From the NCBI GenBank assembly GCA_002071385.1, contig MWFB01000001.1, forward strand, positions 99,642 to 163,641: a stretch of 64,000 nt of DNA, written 5' to 3'. The notes beneath the pieces were generated by a model, which was not told where the DNA came from, did not search any database, and was given only the letters and a program-made list of their open reading frames with translations. Shown piece by piece: positions 17,753 through 25,866 of this stretch (within the stretch, counting starts at the first letter, position 1; every line of letters begins with the position of its first letter). Position numbers and translations under genes: made by a program. Origin of the DNA: Bacteroidetes bacterium ADurb.Bin013 (GTDB lineage Bacteria; Bacteroidota; Bacteroidia; Bacteroidales; UBA932).

Positions 17753-19740
17753 TTGCGTAATTTTTCAAGACCATACATTTCATCACGGAACCTGGCAGCC
17801 GTAATGAAATCCAGTTTGGTGGCCGCCTCTTCCATTCTTTTCCTGGCCGTCGCTATGGCTTTTTCCAGTTGTTGCGGAGTCATGGCCCGGGCTACCGGGT
17901 CTTCAGCCACCATGGAAATGACATCCGGTGCCTCGCTGTAGGCCGGTTCCTGGCTCATGGTACGACGGATATTAAGGGCTATCTGGGTAGGAGTGATCCC
18001 GTTTTCACGGTTGTATTGCATCTGCTTGTTCCGGCGTCTATCCGTTTCCTCAATGGTCCGGGCCATGGAATCGGTTATCTTGTCCGCGTACATGATCACG
18101 CGCCCGTCCACGTTTCGTGCAGCCCTTCCGGCCGTTTGGGTAAGGGCTCGCTCCGAACGCAGAAAGCCCTCCTTATCGGCATCCAGTATGGCCACCAGGG
18201 AAACCTGCGGCAGGTCCAGTCCCTCACGCAACAGGTTAACCCCCACCAGGACATCGTAATACCCTTTCTGGAATTCCTCCAGTATCCTGATGCGCTCCAG
18301 CGTATCCACGTCAGAGTGTATATAGGTGCAACGAATGCGTATCTTCTGAAGGTATTTGTCCAATTCCTCCGCCATCCTTTTTGTCAGCGTGGTGACCAGC
18401 ACACGCTGGTCTTTGGCGGCCCGTGACCTGATTTCTTCAATCAGGTCATCTATCTGCCCTTCCGTCTTCCGCACTTCAACAGGCGGATCCAGCAGTCCCG
18501 TGGGCCGGACCACCTGTTCCACTATCAGTCCACACGAGCGCTCCATTTCATAATCTGCCGGTGTGGCCGAAACATAGAAACGCTGCCCAATGACCTTGTC
18601 AAATTCCGCAAAGGTCAGGGGCCGGTTGTCTGCAGCTGCCGGCAGGCGGAATCCGTACTCAATGAGCACTTCCTTGCGGGAACGGTCACCTCCGAACATG
18701 GCCCGGATCTGGGGAAGTGTCACATGGCTCTCGTCAATTATAGTCAGGAAGTCATCCGGAAAATAATCCAGCAGGCAGAAAGGCCTTGTCCCTGGAGGTC
18801 TTCCGTCAAAATACCGGGAATAATTCTCAATTCCAGGGCAATAACCCAGCTCACGTATCATTTCTATATCGAATTCCACGCGTTCCAACAACCTCCTTGC
18901 TTCCAGATGTTTGCCCAATTCTTTCAGTGTGGCCACCCTCTCCGTCAGGTCGTCCTGAATGCTCCTTATGGCCTGTTCCTTTCTCTCTTTGGTGGTTACA
19001 AAAGCGCTGGCCGGATAAATGGCGATGCCTTCAATCCTTTCTATCACCCCCCCTGTCATGGGATCCACGCGTTCGATGGAGTCAATGCGGTCGCCCCAGA
19101 AGGAGATCCTGCAGGCAATATCATCATAGGCCAGGTAAATGTCCACAACGTCCCCGCGGACCCTGAAAGTCCCTCTTTTGAACTCGTTTTCGTTGCGCGA
19201 ATAAAGCGCATCCACCAGCCTGTACAGCAATTTGTTGAAATCGTGTAACTCCCCGGTTTTCAATGTGATGGTATTGGCGTGGAAATCTTCCGGATTCCCT
19301 ATGCCGTACAGGCAGGAAACACTTGATACCACAAGCACGTCACGCCGGCCGCTTAACAAAGAGGAAGACGTGCTCAGGCGCAGTTTCTCAATCTCGTCGT
19401 TAATGCTCAGGTCTTTTTCTATATAGACATCAGTGACAGGCAAATATGCTTCAGGCTGGTAATAATCATAGTAGGAAACGAAATATTCCACGGCATTCTC
19501 CGGGAAAAAACTTTTGAATTCGGCGTAGAGCTGGGCAGCCAGCGTCTTGTTGTGACTGATGACCAGTGTGGGTCTTTGCAACCGCTCCACCACATTGGCC
19601 ATGGTGAATGTCTTTCCTGAACCCGTCACTCCAAGCAGCACGGCGGCCTCTGTCCCTTCTGCCAGGAGAGAGGCTAACTGTTCAATGGCCTGCGGCTGAT
19701 CTCCCGTAGGTGCATAAGGTGCCGTGAGCTTAAATTGCAT
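17749..19740 (-). CDS. uvrB: excinuclease ABC subunit B
   Basis: 663 residues, normal length. The Walker A GVTGSGKT (37-44), the DNA-clamping beta-hairpin region SYYDYYQPEAYLP (about 89-101), helicase motifs TIIDESH and NLLREGLDLP, and QTAGRAARN are intact. A C-terminal UVR motif (LEKAIATARKRMEEAATKLD, about 622-641) binds UvrA/UvrC. Family knowledge: verifies damage and positions UvrC. It is the first gene of the operon, and its stop overlaps the start of rsh (ATGA). A perfect -33/-7 promoter lies just upstream in the end of the chrA gene, with an inverted repeat between the boxes. Confidence 0.98.
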   Translation of the reverse strand: MQFKLTAPYAPTGDQPQAIEQLASLLAEGTEAAVLLGVTGSGKTFTMANVVERLQRPTLVISHNKTLAAQLYAEFKSFFPENAVEYFVSYYDYYQPEAYLPVTDVYIEKDLSINDEIEKLRLSTSSSLLSGRRDVLVVSSVSCLYGIGNPEDFHANTITLKTGELHDFNKLLYRLVDALYSRNENEFKRGTFRVRGDVVDIYLAYDDIACRISFWGDRIDSIERVDPMTGGVIERIEGIAIYPASAFVTTKERKEQAIRSIQDDLTERVATLKELGKHLEARRLLERVEFDIEMIRELGYCPGIENYSRYFDGRPPGTRPFCLLDYFPDDFLTIIDESHVTLPQIRAMFGGDRSRKEVLIEYGFRLPAAADNRPLTFAEFDKVIGQRFYVSATPADYEMERSCGLIVEQVVRPTGLLDPPVEVRKTEGQIDDLIEEIRSRAAKDQRVLVTTLTKRMAEELDKYLQKIRIRCTYIHSDVDTLERIRILEEFQKGYYDVLVGVNLLREGLDLPQVSLVAILDADKEGFLRSERALTQTAGRAARNVDGRVIMYADKITDSMARTIEETDRRRNKQMQYNRENGITPTQIALNIRRTMSQEPAYSEAPDVISMVAEDPVARAMTPQQLEKAIATARKRMEEAATKLDFITAARFRDEMYGLEKLRK

Positions 19741-19758
19741 AGGAATGATTCAAGACAG

Positions 19759-19789
19759 CAAATTTACTGAAAAACGTCAGTACATCAAA
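19759..19789 (-). promoter_or_regulatory. uvrB operon promoter with inverted repeat in the spacer
   Basis: On the minus strand TTTG (19789-19786), a 19-bp spacer and TAAATTTG (19766-19759) give a perfect consensus promoter 18 nt before uvrB. The hexamer TACTGA (19765-19770), six bases, and TCAGTA (19777-19782) form a perfect inverted repeat that occupies the spacer. A repressor bound there would block RNA polymerase. Confidence 0.82.
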
Positions 19790-20304
19790 TACCCCGCCAA
19801 GCCACCCAGGGCCAGCAGCAAAATAGGATGGGCCCTGTAGAAGTATGCAGCCAGGAAACTGGCTGAAAAGAGCAGGTAGCTGCGGAAATCCACAAAATTT
19901 TCTGGTGTGGCCATGTTCAGTACGGCAGCAGCGATCAATCCGGCCACAACCGGACGGATGCCACTGAAAATGGCCTGGAAAGTCTTGTTTTGACTGTATT
20001 TTCTGTACACCCTTATCACAACGGACATCATGACCACAGAAGGGATGATGAGCGCAATGGTGGCCATGAAAGAACCCAGGACATTTCCTCCCGAGGCTGT
20101 ATAACCTACATACGTAGCGGTATTTATGGCTACAGGGCCAGGCGTCATCTGCGATACAGCCACAATATCGGAAAAGCTCTCCATGGTCATCCAACCGTTA
20201 TTGCGGACCACTTCGTCCTGGATGAGCGATAACATGGCATAGCCTCCCCCAAAACAAAAAACACCTATCTTGAAGAAAGTGTAGAATAATTCCAGGTATA
20301 TCAT
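19777..20304 (-). CDS. chromate transporter half-protein (ChrA family)
   Basis: 175 residues. The family's GGGYAMLPLI-type opening is present as CFGGGYAMLSLIQDEVVRNNGW (about 17-38, in two pieces), then QMTPGPVAINTATYVGY, with about four to six hydrophobic segments. Family knowledge: split ChrA proteins function as a pair of homologous halves, exporting chromate or similar oxyanions. It overlaps the other half by 4 bp and is the promoter-distal member. Substrate may not be chromate in this host. Its final codons contain the uvrB promoter. Confidence 0.86.
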   Translation of the reverse strand: MIYLELFYTFFKIGVFCFGGGYAMLSLIQDEVVRNNGWMTMESFSDIVAVSQMTPGPVAINTATYVGYTASGGNVLGSFMATIALIIPSVVMMSVVIRVYRKYSQNKTFQAIFSGIRPVVAGLIAAAVLNMATPENFVDFRSYLLFSASFLAAYFYRAHPILLLALGGLAGYLMY

Positions 20305-20852
20305 GTGCTTCGCCTCCTCTTGCGGTGTTTATCAATGGTGTACCAGGCATACCCTCCCAGACCTGCAGCCAGGATGATCCAGACGGGAGATACGCCCAAC
20401 AGCCAGATCAGCAGTGTTGCAACACAGGCTATCAGCCCGGTTGCATAAGTCAGCCCGATGGAACGCATGGTGGTGATGACAGGAACAGCTATCAGGGCCA
20501 CCACTACGGGACGCATGCCCAAAAAGATCTTCTCCACGACGGGATTATCCCTGAAATTCTGAAAGAAGATGGCCAGGGCCAGGATGGAAAAAAACGGGGC
20601 ACAGACAGCACCCAGCACCGATACCAGAGAACCGCGTGTTCCTTTGACTTTATAGCCGACCGCCACTGCCATATTCACGGCAATGACACCGGGCAGTGTC
20701 TGGGTTACAGCCACAATATCCGTAAAAACTGTTTTTGTTATCCACTTTTTACGGTCCACCACCTCCCTCTCGATCACCGGCAACATGGCAAGCCCTCCTC
20801 CAATGGTGAAGGCCCCTATCCTGAAGAACACCTTGAAAAGTTCCCAATACAT
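20301..20852 (-). CDS. chromate transporter half-protein (ChrA family)
   Basis: 183 residues. The opening WELFKVFFRIGAFTIGGGL and MLPVIEREVVDRKKW followed by VTQTLPGVIAVNMAVAVGY is typical of the N-terminal ChrA half, with four to six hydrophobic segments and a basic tail (KHRKRRRST). It lies 2 bp after mtaB and overlaps the second half by 4 bp, so the halves are translated together. The two halves are homologous to each other and are expected to form an antiparallel dimer. Confidence 0.86.
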   Translation of the reverse strand: MYWELFKVFFRIGAFTIGGGLAMLPVIEREVVDRKKWITKTVFTDIVAVTQTLPGVIAVNMAVAVGYKVKGTRGSLVSVLGAVCAPFFSILALAIFFQNFRDNPVVEKIFLGMRPVVVALIAVPVITTMRSIGLTYATGLIACVATLLIWLLGVSPVWIILAAGLGGYAWYTIDKHRKRRRST

Positions 20853-20854
20853 GG

Positions 20855-22123
20855 TTAATCCAATATGATTTCCACAACCGTATTGATCAGAGACCGGTCA
20901 TAAGGGCGTTCTATCCGTATGTAGTTGCGGGTATACCCGTGCATTTTATCATTCCCTGTCTTTCCCTCAAACAAAACTTCCTCTTTCCTTCCCTTGTTTG
21001 CGAGGATAAACTCCTGGTGCAGCTTGTCGGACAATTGACCCAACATACGCGTCCTTTCGGTTATGATGCCTTCGCGGATCCTTTCCGACATCGGCAACTT
21101 GGCGGCAGGTGTGCCGGGCCTTGGAGAAAAAGGAAATACATGCAGGAAGGAAGGTTTCAGTGTTGCCAGCAGGTTATGGGTTTCCATAAAATCAGCCTCC
21201 GTTTCACCAGGAAAACCTGCGATCACATCAACGCCTATGAATGCAAAAGGCATCAGGGAACGGATATGACTTACCTTGCCGGCAAACAGCTCCGGGTCAT
21301 ACCTTCTGCCCATTTTCCTGAGGATCCGGCTGCTGCCGCTTTGCAGGGGTATATGGAAATGAGGAAGGAAACACTTCAGCCGGGCCGTCATTTCTATGAT
21401 CTCCCCGGTCAGGAGATTTGGTTCAATGGAAGAAATCCTGTAGCGTTCAATCCCTTCTACATATGACAACTGTCTGAGAAGGTCAGCAAAAGACTCCCCT
21501 GTTGTCTTTCCGAAATCTCCCGTGTTGACTCCTGTCAAGACAATCTCCTTCACCCCCCTGCCCGCGATCTCCCTGGCCTGCAGGACCACTTCGGCTATGG
21601 GAATGTTCCTGCTTCTTCCCCTGGCCAGCGGCACGGTGCAATAGGTACAACAATAATCACACCCATCCTGTACTTTCAGAAAAGACCTGGTTCTTTCACG
21701 ATGGTCCTCACCTCCGGACCAGGCGGGAAAAAAAACACTTCCCACAGTGCCCGTGCCGGGGAATAGGGCCCCAACGCCCGGATTACCAGCCACTTCTCCT
21801 ACCCGGTCACGGAAATCCGTACCCAGTACAGTCTCCACTCCAGGAATCAGACGCAGGCTTTCTGCCCTCAGCTGTGCAGAGCATCCTGTAACAATGATTT
21901 GTGTTTTTGGATTGATATGCAAGGCTTTACGAATTGCTTGCCTGCTTTTTTTATCTGCGTGCTCGGTAACTGAACATGTATTGATGATGGTAATATCGGC
22001 ACCCCTGGAAAGCCCTACCCTCTGATAGCCCCTATGGAGCAGATCCCTGGCCATGGTAGCACTTTCTGCATAATTGAGCTTGCAGCCCAGTGTTATTACA
22101 GTAAATGTACACGCCTCATTCAT
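20855..22123 (-). CDS. mtaB: tRNA t6A37 methylthiotransferase MtaB
   Basis: 422 residues. The N-terminal UPF0004 domain (about 5-115) opens with TLGCKLNYAESATMARD, whose GCKLN is characteristic of MtaB as opposed to MiaB. The radical SAM cluster is CDYCCTYCTVP (CxxxCxxC), and a C-terminal TRAM-like region (about 355-422) ends the protein. Family knowledge: converts t6A to ms2t6A at position 37 of tRNAs reading ANN codons. The gene overlaps folB by 8 bp and is followed 2 bp later by chrA, so it lies inside a long mixed operon. Length and motif spacing are standard. Confidence 0.92.
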   Translation of the reverse strand: MNEACTFTVITLGCKLNYAESATMARDLLHRGYQRVGLSRGADITIINTCSVTEHADKKSRQAIRKALHINPKTQIIVTGCSAQLRAESLRLIPGVETVLGTDFRDRVGEVAGNPGVGALFPGTGTVGSVFFPAWSGGEDHRERTRSFLKVQDGCDYCCTYCTVPLARGRSRNIPIAEVVLQAREIAGRGVKEIVLTGVNTGDFGKTTGESFADLLRQLSYVEGIERYRISSIEPNLLTGEIIEMTARLKCFLPHFHIPLQSGSSRILRKMGRRYDPELFAGKVSHIRSLMPFAFIGVDVIAGFPGETEADFMETHNLLATLKPSFLHVFPFSPRPGTPAAKLPMSERIREGIITERTRMLGQLSDKLHQEFILANKGRKEEVLFEGKTGNDKMHGYTRNYIRIERPYDRSLINTVVEIILD

Positions 22124-22484
22124 GCTGCAAATCCTTCATGGTCAGGGTAACAGAAGCGCTGCCCACTTCTCCCCCGCCCAACGCGGGTGATAGTTTTGAA
22201 ACTTTCACTCGACAATCGGACAATGAAAAAGACCGGCATAGTGAGCGAAGGATCCTTCCGGCAACGTGTTCCAGCAGCCGGCTGGGTATGGACATTTCTG
22301 CACTGACCAGTTCGTATACACGGGAATAATCAACCGCGTCCTCCAGCTTGTCCGTAAAGGCAGCCGGACAGCCGTGGATTGACAACTCCACATCTACCGA
22401 AAAAAAAGTACCAATAAGACGTTCTTCGTCAAAGCACCCGTGATGGGAGTAAAATCTCAGATCTTTCAAAGCGATGGTTGCCAT
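22116..22484 (-). CDS. folB: dihydroneopterin aldolase
   Basis: 122 residues, normal for FolB. The opening LKDLRFYSHHGCFDEER (residues 6-22) contains the pterin-binding Y/H-G and the conserved Glu, and the late block KVSKLSPALGGGEVGSASV carries the catalytic Lys region. Family knowledge: cleaves dihydroneopterin to 6-hydroxymethyl-dihydropterin in folate synthesis. It overlaps the 3' mtaB gene by 8 bp and follows the RsmI-like gene by 3 bp. Confidence 0.92.
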   Translation of the reverse strand: MATIALKDLRFYSHHGCFDEERLIGTFFSVDVELSIHGCPAAFTDKLEDAVDYSRVYELVSAEMSIPSRLLEHVAGRILRSLCRSFSLSDCRVKVSKLSPALGGGEVGSASVTLTMKDLQHE

Positions 22485-22487
22485 ATA

Positions 22488-23201
22488 TCAAGTCTGTAAT
22501 AAAAATACACACGGTTTTTTCCTGTATGCAGCTGAGAAATCAGGTTCTTTGCCCTTCCACTCCCCTACTGTCCTGGTGCATATGAATGCATCGGGCAGAG
22601 TAAGGTTAATGGCCACTGCAAGCCGGGTCCCGGGAGCACAGCAATCCAGCAGGGCCCGGAAAAGCGACTCATTCCTGTAAGGAGTCTCAATAAAAATCTG
22701 GGTCTGGTTTTCCTGGGCCGATTGTCTTTCCAGCGCGCGGATCCTTTTATCCCGCAAACCGGATTTTACCGGGAGGTATCCCTGGAATGCAAATTTTTGT
22801 CCATTGAGCCCCGAGGCCATCAAAGCCAGCATCAGGGAAGAGGGGCCAACCAGTGGTATCACCTGGAAGCCACCCCGGTGAGCCAAAGCCACCAGCTCTG
22901 CACCGGGATCTGCCACAGCCGGAAGGCCTGCCTCGGACAACAAACCCACGGAACGCCCCTTTCTCAAGGGTTCCAGCAAGCCATTCAGTTCTGCCGGAGA
23001 CGTATGTTCGTTCAGCACCTCAAGTTCAAGAGACCGCACATCAAGACCCAGTGCCGAGAGATACCGTCTGGCCGTTCTGGGCTCTTCCACAATGAAACAA
23101 TCCAGTTTTCTAACCATTTCCACGTGGTCTGCAGGAAGTACCCCCGATGGAGTCGTGTCTCCCAGGGGAGCGGGTACCAGGTACAGGGCCGGTTTATTCA
23201 T
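22488..23201 (-). CDS. RsmI-like SAM-dependent methyltransferase (TP methylase fold)
   Basis: 237 residues. It carries LYLVPAPLGDTTPSGV at the start (like the family's VATPIGN), DCFIVEEPRTARRYLS, SEAGLPAVADPGAELV (the GTPGISDPG-like motif) and VGPSSLMLALMASGL. These match the tetrapyrrole-methylase family to which 16S rRNA C1402 2'-O-methyltransferase RsmI belongs. It is a shortened, Bacteroidota-type relative, lacking the C-terminal part of E. coli RsmI, so whether it modifies C1402 is an inference. It overlaps mltG by 4 bp. Confidence 0.78.
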   Translation of the reverse strand: MNKPALYLVPAPLGDTTPSGVLPADHVEMVRKLDCFIVEEPRTARRYLSALGLDVRSLELEVLNEHTSPAELNGLLEPLRKGRSVGLLSEAGLPAVADPGAELVALAHRGGFQVIPLVGPSSLMLALMASGLNGQKFAFQGYLPVKSGLRDKRIRALERQSAQENQTQIFIETPYRNESLFRALLDCCAPGTRLAVAINLTLPDAFICTRTVGEWKGKEPDFSAAYRKKPCVFLLQT

Positions 23202-24253
23202 TGTGCCTTCACCTCCTTGTTCAGCCTTTCTGTCAGGGCCCTTTGGAATCTCCTGGCATTTTTCATATGATCACGCAGATTCAGGGCAAAATTGTGGTAA
23301 CCGCTTAAATCTTCCTTTGCACAGAAGTACAAATAATCATGGTGGTCATAGTTCAGCACTGCATCAATGGCCTCAATGGAAGGCACTGCTATGGGACCCG
23401 GGGGCAAACCCTTGTACTTATATGTGTTATACGGTGATTCAATGCGCTTGTGCCTTGCCAGCACCCTCCGTATGGAATAATCCTGTGCAGCAAATATCAG
23501 GGTGGGATCTGCCTGCAAAGGCATCCCTATCCTGAGACGGTTCATGTATACGCCTGCCACCACAGGCATTTCATCTGTTTTCTTGGTCTCTTCGTTGACA
23601 ATGGATGCCAGTGTGCTCACCTGCCTGATGGTCAAACCAATGCTCCTGGCTTTTTCCTTCCTTTGCTCATTCCAGAAACTGTTGTATTCACGGGACATCC
23701 TCTCCAGAAGGTCTTCTCCGCTTATGGTCCAGTAGACCTGGTAGGTGTTTGGTATGAACATGCCTCTCAGGCTCACCGAATCAAAGCCAAACGTGGCTAT
23801 AAGGGAATCGTTCCTCAAATGTTGGAGCACCAGGGCTGAATCTATTTCAAGGTTGCGGGCCAGGACCGAGGCGAGCCTTTCAAAAGTCCTGATAGGGGCA
23901 TTTATAGTTATGTTCAGGGGATCCTGCCACCCCATGGCCAGTTTCCTGGCCAGTTCCCGGTTATTCATTCCATGGGTCAGGGCATAGCGTCCCGCATGAA
24001 CATTTTCAGGCAGGTTTTCGTGTTTGGCAGCACAGCGGAAAGTCTGTTCCATGGTCAGGTGTCCCCCTGATCTCAGGCTGTCTATCAATTGCTCATAAGT
24101 GGTACCCCGAGGTACCAGCAAATAAGCAGTCTTGCCGTCTTCCGTTGTTATATTGGGGTAGTGGAAAGTCAGGTAATACCACCCTCCGGCCACAATGCCT
24201 GCGCCTAAGGTCAGGATGATGAAAAGCAGGAAGAATCGGGACTTTTTCCTCAT
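23198..24253 (-). CDS. mltG: endolytic murein transglycosylase MltG (YceG-like)
   Basis: 351 residues. A single N-terminal transmembrane anchor (FFLLFIILTLGAGIVAGGWY, about 6-25), then a LysM-like subdomain, then the YceG core with VVAGVYMNRLRIGMPLQADP (about 230-249). The active-site motif of relatives reads ASIVEKET or ASIVEEET, but here it is ASIVNEET, with Asn at the first acidic position. Whether this removes the catalytic Glu depends on alignment and I cannot settle it. Family knowledge: terminates growing glycan strands at the inner membrane. The gene begins 10 bp after the glucosaminidase and overlaps the RsmI-like gene by 4 bp. Confidence 0.88.
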   Translation of the reverse strand: MRKKSRFFLLFIILTLGAGIVAGGWYYLTFHYPNITTEDGKTAYLLVPRGTTYEQLIDSLRSGGHLTMEQTFRCAAKHENLPENVHAGRYALTHGMNNRELARKLAMGWQDPLNITINAPIRTFERLASVLARNLEIDSALVLQHLRNDSLIATFGFDSVSLRGMFIPNTYQVYWTISGEDLLERMSREYNSFWNEQRKEKARSIGLTIRQVSTLASIVNEETKKTDEMPVVAGVYMNRLRIGMPLQADPTLIFAAQDYSIRRVLARHKRIESPYNTYKYKGLPPGPIAVPSIEAIDAVLNYDHHDYLYFCAKEDLSGYHNFALNLRDHMKNARRFQRALTERLNKEVKAQ

Positions 24254-24263
24254 GATGTTCTTT

Positions 24264-25250
24264 TTATCTTAAACGGATAACAGTTCCGGCCAGGGGATAA
24301 TCCCCTGTTCCCGGGTTCAATGTACGTAATGACTGCAACCGTATTCCGAAACGTTGTGATATTTCCTGCAGGGATTCCCCTGAAAGGGAAGACCAGGAGC
24401 ATTCTCCTCGGGTCACCCTGCCGGCCTTGCGTTCCAGGTATACTTTTTCTCCAACTGCCAGTTCAGCGTTTGCAGCAACGTCATTATAGCGTGTGAGTTC
24501 ACTCCGGAAAAACCCGAATTCGGCAGCCAGGGACCGGTACGTATCTCCGGGGGCAGATAACACGTAACGTTTTCCGTTGGTCTGAAGAATTCTTCTTTCC
24601 ACATCAATTACGAAAACATCTTCTCCTGTCATTGCATAGGAGGGCATGCCGGCAGCAGGGATTCCCGACTTCATTGCAAGGGGCTCACGCCCTTCCTCTT
24701 CCTGCAAGGGAAGCAAATCATATTGATGTAAACTGTACTTCTCAATCAATTCAACAAGCAGTTCATCATAGCGGGGATTGGTCGCATACCCCGATTGTTT
24801 CAGGCCTCGGGCCCAGGAGGCATAATCTGTTCTCTCCAACAGGAACAGGCTGGCATACCGCGGCCTGGTCCTGAGAAACTCTGAATGGTCATAGTAGGAA
24901 TCTTCTGCAGTCCTGTATTTGCGGAAACACTCCTGCAGGGCATCATCATCGTGGTAAATACGGTCTCCTTCCCAGTCGTGGCATTTGATCCCGAAATGAT
25001 TGTTACCTTCCCGTGCAAGGCGGCTGTTCCCGTTGCCGGATTCCAGGCATCCCTGTGCAAGGATGATGCTGGCCGGAATTCCGTAATGATACATCTGTGA
25101 TATGGCAATATTCTTGTATCTATTGATATATTCTTCCCGTGTGATCTGCCTTTCCGGGTCTTCTGACCAGGGAGAGGCCTTAGCGGGAACCAATACCGGG
25201 AGTATACATGAAACAAAGCAGAATGCCTTATATAGCCACGGATTCAACAT
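24264..25250 (-). CDS. glucosaminidase with C-terminal LysM-like modules, exported
   Basis: 328 residues from the ATG at 25250. Upstream in-frame codons exist, but the -7 box sits 4 nt before this ATG. Signal peptide (FCFVSCILPVLVPAKAS), then a GH73-type N-acetylglucosaminidase domain (about 35-170) with HYGIPASIILAQGCLESGNGNS (shown here only in outline: IPASIILAQGCLESG), HFGIKCH and YRTAEDSYYDHSEFL; the Glu in the LESG motif is the catalytic acid. Two LysM-like stretches follow (about 210-328), ending NPGTGDYPLAGTVIRLR. Family knowledge: cell-wall turnover in the periplasm. It is the first gene of the run mltG-RsmI-like-folB-mtaB-chrA. Confidence 0.87.
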   Translation of the reverse strand: MLNPWLYKAFCFVSCILPVLVPAKASPWSEDPERQITREEYINRYKNIAISQMYHYGIPASIILAQGCLESGNGNSRLAREGNNHFGIKCHDWEGDRIYHDDDALQECFRKYRTAEDSYYDHSEFLRTRPRYASLFLLERTDYASWARGLKQSGYATNPRYDELLVELIEKYSLHQYDLLPLQEEEGREPLAMKSGIPAAGMPSYAMTGEDVFVIDVERRILQTNGKRYVLSAPGDTYRSLAAEFGFFRSELTRYNDVAANAELAVGEKVYLERKAGRVTRGECSWSSLSGESLQEISQRFGIRLQSLRTLNPGTGDYPLAGTVIRLR

Positions 25251-25254
25251 GATG

Positions 25255-25262
25255 CAAATGTA
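25255..25262 (-). promoter_or_regulatory. -7 promoter box of the glucosaminidase gene, leaderless arrangement
   Basis: On the minus strand TACATTTG is followed by CATC and ATG, so the predicted transcript starts at the ATG of the glucosaminidase. Confidence 0.6.
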
Positions 25263-25273
25263 GTATAAATTCT

Positions 25274-25281
25274 TATATTTG
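25274..25281 (+). promoter_or_regulatory. -7 promoter box of cdd
   Basis: TATATTTG, 21 nt upstream of the cdd ATG at 25303. It is back to back with the glucosaminidase promoter. No clear TTTG is found 19 bp upstream. Confidence 0.55.
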
Positions 25282-25302
25282 CTTTCTATAAACCGCTTAC
25301 CT

Positions 25303-25740
25303 ATGAACAGAAGTATCCTTACCATCGATTATACAGAAACTACTAAAGACCTCCTGGACCCCCTGGATGCCGAACTCCTGGATAAGGCCGCCCGTGCTGC
25401 TGACGGCGCCTATGCCCCTTATTCAAGATTCCTGGTCGGGGCAGCGCTCCGCCTGGAGAACGGTCAGGTCATATGCGGGAACAACCAGGAGAACGCGTCC
25501 TTTCCGGCAGGGATATGTGCAGAGCGAACTGCGGTATTTTATGCACATGCCAATTTCCCGGAAACACAGATCCGGGCCATAGCAATAACTGCCTCGCCTT
25601 GCGGTATATGCAGACAGGTCCTCCTGGAAAGTGAAAAAAGAGCCGGAGTGCCCATACGCGTATTGCTGGCAGCCGGTGACAAGGTTCGTATTTTTCAGAG
25701 TGTAAAAGACCTCTTGCCGTTCGGTTTTGATTCTTTCTGA
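25303..25740 (+). CDS. cdd: cytidine deaminase
   Basis: 145 residues from the ATG at 25303. A TTG further up at 25279 is within the promoter box and is rejected. The zinc site is NNQENASFPAGICAERTAV (about 55-73), containing the Glu and the first Cys, and PCGICRQVL (about 99-107) has the other two Cys. Family knowledge: deaminates cytidine and deoxycytidine to uridine; the zinc is held by three Cys here, as in the homotetrameric class. The SRP RNA promoter is embedded in its last codons. Confidence 0.92.
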   Translation: MNRSILTIDYTETTKDLLDPLDAELLDKAARAADGAYAPYSRFLVGAALRLENGQVICGNNQENASFPAGICAERTAVFYAHANFPETQIRAIAITASPCGICRQVLLESEKRAGVPIRVLLAAGDKVRIFQSVKDLLPFGFDSF

Positions 25741-25755
25741 TTTTTTGTACCTTTG
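25726..25755 (+). promoter_or_regulatory. promoter of the SRP RNA
   Basis: TTTG at 25726-25729, an 18-bp spacer and TACCTTTG at 25748-25755. The -33 half lies inside the 3' end of cdd. Transcription should begin 2-6 nt after the box. Confidence 0.75.
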
Positions 25756-25756
25756 C

Positions 25757-25861
25757 ACGGGGTAAGTCGTGTACGACCAGCTCCCACTGAACTCCCCCAG
25801 GGTTGGAAGACAGCAAGGGTAGGTGGTTGTAGCGGTGCGATACACCAAGCTTACCCTTTTT
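25757..25861 (+). ncRNA. ffs: small signal recognition particle RNA (4.5S-type)
   Basis: About 100 nt in length. The termini pair as GGGTAAG (25760-25766) with CTTACCC (25850-25856), and a second helix GTGTA/TACAC lies just inside. The apical region carries the SRP-binding core, with GGTTGGAAGACAGCAAGGGT (25801-25820) resembling the GGAAG...AGCA...GG motif bound by Ffh. A run of T (25857-25861) ends the gene only 5 nt before the mnmA ATG. Family knowledge: the RNA of the Ffh-SRP particle that targets membrane proteins. The assignment rests on the motif plus folding, not on a covariance-model search. Confidence 0.85.
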
Positions 25862-25866
25862 CAATT

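Noticed and set aside
25753..25866. Upstream extension of mnmA by 38 codons
   Set aside because: The bases fold as the SRP RNA, have their own promoter and T-run, and the translation has no MnmA homology; the PP-loop normally starts within the first ten residues.
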